NCBI GenBank assembly: GCA_965207915.1
Contig: OZ242304.1
Span: 868,001-932,000, forward strand
Length of the DNA stretch: 64,000 nucleotides
From: VXNJ01 sp009840625
Lineage (GTDB): Bacteria > Chloroflexota > UBA11872 > VXNJ01
Direction of reading: 5' to 3'
Shown: piece by piece, positions 62,801 through 64,000 of the stretch
Layout: every line of letters starts with the position of its first letter
How positions within the stretch are numbered: position 1 is the stretch's first letter
Notes under the pieces: generated by a model
Told to the model about the DNA's origin: nothing
What the model saw: only the letters and a program-made list of their open reading frames with translations
The model's database searches: none
Program-made: the position numbers and the translations under genes

Positions 62801-64000
62801 GCGCCGGCGCCCGCCGGGCCGGTCGCGTTCCGCGCCCAGGATCCCGGCCAGCAGTTTGCCGGTGTGCGATTTGGCTTTGGCCGCGCAATCCTCGGGGCTG
62901 CCGGCGAACATCAGCCGGCCGCCGCCGGCCCCGCCCTCGGGGCCCAGGTCGATCACCCAGTCGGCACACTTGATCACGTCCGGGTTGTGCTCGACCACCA
63001 GTACCGTGTTGCCGTTGTCGACCAGCCGGTCCAGGACCGCCAGCAAGTTCCGCACGTCGGCGAAGTGCAGGCCTGTGGTGGGCTCGTCCAGGATGTAGAA
63101 CGTGCGCCCGGTGGCCGGCCGGGCCAATTCGCTGGAGAGCTTGATGCGCTGGGCCTCGCCGCCGGAAAGCGTGGTGGCCGGCTGGCCCAGTTGCAAGTAG
63201 CCGAGGCCGACGTCCACCAGCGTCTGCAGGATTCGCGCCACCGCCGGGAGGTTGGTAAAGAACTCCAGGGCGTCGTCGATCCGCATCGCCAGGACATCGG
63301 CGATGCTCTGACCCTTGTAGCGGACCTTCAGCGTCTCGCGGTTGAAGCGCCGTCCCTCGCAGACCTCGCAGACGACCTCGACGTCGCCCATGAACTGCAT
63401 CTCGACCTGGCGCGAGCCGCGCCCCTTGCAGGCCTCGCAGCGCCCGCCGCTGACGTTGAAGGAAAAGCGGCCCGGCGCGAATCCGCGCGCGCGCGCCTCG
63501 GGGAGCTGCGAGAAAAGGCGCCGGATGTGGGTGAAGACCCCGGTATAGGTCGCCGGGTTGGACCGCGGGTTGCGGCCGATCGGACCCTGGTCAATCTCGA
63601 TGACCTTGTCGATCGCCTCCACGCCCTCCAGGCCGCGGTGCGGACCGGGGGCGGCAAGCGCGCCGTGCAGTTGCTGCGCAAGCGCCCGCCGCAGCACGTC
63701 GTCGACCAGCGAGGACTTGCCCGATCCCGAGACCCCGGTGACCGCAATCAGGGTGGCCAGCGGGAATTCCACATCCAATTCGCGCAGATTGTTGGCCGCC
63801 GCGCCCAGTACCCGCAGGCTCGTTCCGCTGCCGGCGCGGCGGCGCCGGGGAGTGGGGATCTGTTCGTCGCCGCGCAGGAACGCCCCGGTCAGCGAACCGG
63901 GTTCGGAGAGTACGGCGGCGGGCGGGCCGCTGGCCACGATCTGCCCGCCGTCGTCGCCGGCCCCGGGTCCGAAATCAACAACGTGGTCGGCGGCGCGGAT
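59867..64000 (-). CDS. uvrA: tandemly fused UvrA excinuclease subunit (5' end outside window)
   Basis: The frame is open to the window edge and encodes 1377 residues. From the edge it contains the end of one ATPase domain (IRAADHVVDFGPGAGDD), then a full C-terminal UvrA half with Walker A TGVSGSGKSSL, zinc module CEAC/CEVC, LSGGEAQRIKLSSEL and ILDEPTTGLH. An Arg run (62787-62811) links to a second complete ~968-residue UvrA: Walker A TGVSGSGKSTL, UvrB-binding and insertion domains, CNRCGGDRLQ, LSGGEAQRIRLATQIG, VLDEPTIGLH, second Walker A TGVSGSGKSSL, CPAC/CEVC zinc module and LSGGEAQRVKLAAEL. UvrA recognises DNA damage and loads UvrB; here a covalent tandem dimer is likely. Confidence 0.9.
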   Translation of the reverse strand: MRAADHVVDFGPGAGDDGGQIVASGPPAAVLSEPGSLTGAFLRGDEQIPTPRRRRAGSGTSLRVLGAAANNLRELDVEFPLATLIAVTGVSGSGKSSLVDDVLRRALAQQLHGALAAPGPHRGLEGVEAIDKVIEIDQGPIGRNPRSNPATYTGVFTHIRRLFSQLPEARARGFAPGRFSFNVSGGRCEACKGRGSRQVEMQFMGDVEVVCEVCEGRRFNRETLKVRYKGQSIADVLAMRIDDALEFFTNLPAVARILQTLVDVGLGYLQLGQPATTLSGGEAQRIKLSSELARPATGRTFYILDEPTTGLHFADVRNLLAVLDRLVDNGNTVLVVEHNPDVIKCADWVIDLGPEGGAGGGRLMFAGSPEDCAAKAKSHTGKLLAGILGAERDRPGGRRRRRRRRGPERMLSIAGARKHNLRSIDVDIPKDRLTVITGVSGSGKSTLAMDTVFAEGQRRFVECLSAYARQFLGRPDDAQVESISGLAPAIAISQENASRTPRSLVATSTEIYDYLRVLYARAGRPFCPNGHGDISGMTSTQVADDLARSPAGTRLVLAAPVEPDPGQDLREQLRGLLREGFVRARLNGELIDLAALPDELASAEDARLEVVIDRLVVRPDRRDRLGDSVELTLARGAGRLAAQLTMPDGKTADQAYTTSAICPQCGAGVGADLTPRHFSFNSYLGACPACDGLGTLLQIDPDLAVPDPKLSYAGGAVALIESDPMEHWWGRWAKALATHFGIDLYRPWRDLAEEHRRLLLYGAGEELIESRWVSSNETGASESVSKRKWEGFIPLFARWHERSQNPDRQRKLERFMRTRECNRCGGDRLQPALAAVRFAGLTLPQILRLDIADATEHFAAVSADPDSFGLSPNEREIAAPALREIANRLSFLLEVGLGYLALDRRTATLSGGEAQRIRLATQIGTRLVGAIYVLDEPTIGLHARDIERLLRSLYRLRDIGNTVIVIEHDEQTIRAADHVIDIGPGAGEHGGEVVASGSPTDVIDAGTATGNALAGLLGPTKVRMLPRPARGQLRVLGAAHNNLRDLDVEFPVGCFGAVTGVSGSGKSSLVNGILARALRSRLHRANALPGAHAGIEGVEQFDKAIVVDQSPIGRSARSTPATYVGAFDAIRQLFARLPESRALGFAARRFSFNEGAGRCPACRGEGQVRVEMQFLADVEMECEVCAGRRFNQQTLRVLYRGASIADVLAMTVEEARAHFANVPGAKRPLDALADVGLSYVRLGQSARTLSGGEAQRVKLAAELARPATGRTIYIFDEPTVGLHPADVRELLTVIDRLVADGNTVVAIEHDLSVIARADWVIDLGPEGGAGGGDLVAEGPPLAVAGSTGSHTGAWLAKFIQQVRDRHRSTPATAPQTS
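62780..62816. repeat. GCCGGC-type short tandem repeat encoding the UvrA linker
   Basis: A run of repeated GGCGCC/GCCGGC units encodes the Arg-rich joint between the two UvrA copies. Such a run is prone to slippage, so the length of the Arg linker may vary among strains. Confidence 0.6.

Noticed and set aside
62780..62816. CRISPR-like or regulatory repeat
   Set aside because: The GGCGCC run is inside uvrA and encodes an Arg linker; there are no spacers.

Overview
The window is a GC-rich bacterial chromosome segment with dense, mostly single-copy housekeeping and metabolic genes. I see no CRISPR array, insertion sequence, phage or plasmid signature. Several features suggest Chloroflexota (Dehalococcoidia/SAR202-like or a related uncultured class): a large exported protein ending in the 'W/F-GYP ... 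QYF-FEYHP ... LLG' repeat common in Chloroflexi surface proteins, a YvcK protein with an N-terminal membrane segment, an ECF sigma factor paired with a DUF5667 protein, HpnCDE squalene synthesis, and catabolic families (phytanoyl-CoA dioxygenase, DUF2961/GH172, Gfo/Idh/MocA, sulfatase) frequent in marine and sponge-associated members. The assignment is an inference from gene content, not a phylogeny.

Layout. 1-3.3 kb: tail of a thioredoxin-like protein, a GH172 protein, a small membrane protein plus YbjQ pair, tRNA-Ala and a PhyH dioxygenase. 3.4-8.0 kb: a thioredoxin-fold lipoprotein, the glycolytic pair gap-pgk and the YvcK/CofD-like factor. 8.1-11.1 kb: DUF503 and the classic rpmH-rnpA-yidD-yidC-jag cluster, without dnaA. 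11.1-19.4 kb: PfkB kinase, mutM, a split XdhC pair, an MMPL transporter and polA. 19.4-22.6 kb: a Gfo/Idh oxidoreductase and an ECF sigma/DUF5667 pair. 22.7-27.5 kb: a methyl-cycle operon (mtnP-ahcY-metK) and ffh. 27.6-33.6 kb: tRNA-Glu, DUF1330, a three-domain deacetylase-glycosyltransferase-YkoP fusion and the molybdate transporter modABC. 33.7-39.6 kb: a VOC protein, a nitroreductase and a tightly packed five-gene operon of largely unknown membrane proteins ending in a RodZ-like gene. 39.7-47.7 kb: mnmG, an unknown 209-aa protein, a sulfatase, a 908-aa exported repeat protein, DedA and tRNA-Asp. 47.9-54.6 kb: an MpaB/Lcp-type oxygenase and an MMPL transporter divergent from hpnC-hpnD-hpnE. 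54.9-64 kb: tRNA-Tyr, an unknown membrane protein, ispH-dxs, tpiA and the 3' part of an abnormally long uvrA.

How the genes fit together. ispH and dxs (MEP pathway) supply isoprenoid precursors that hpnCDE convert to squalene; the divergent MMPL pump could handle a lipid product. gap, pgk and tpiA cover central glycolysis, with YvcK as a likely regulator of carbon flux and cell wall. The methyl-cycle operon regenerates and consumes S-adenosylmethionine. modABC and XdhC imply molybdenum enzymes encoded elsewhere.

The most unusual items are the tandemly fused UvrA that runs off the window edge, the five-gene membrane/SPFH-like/RodZ-like operon, the three-domain envelope fusion protein, and two genes (modA, dxs) whose conserved N-termini lie upstream of any ATG/GTG/TTG codon.
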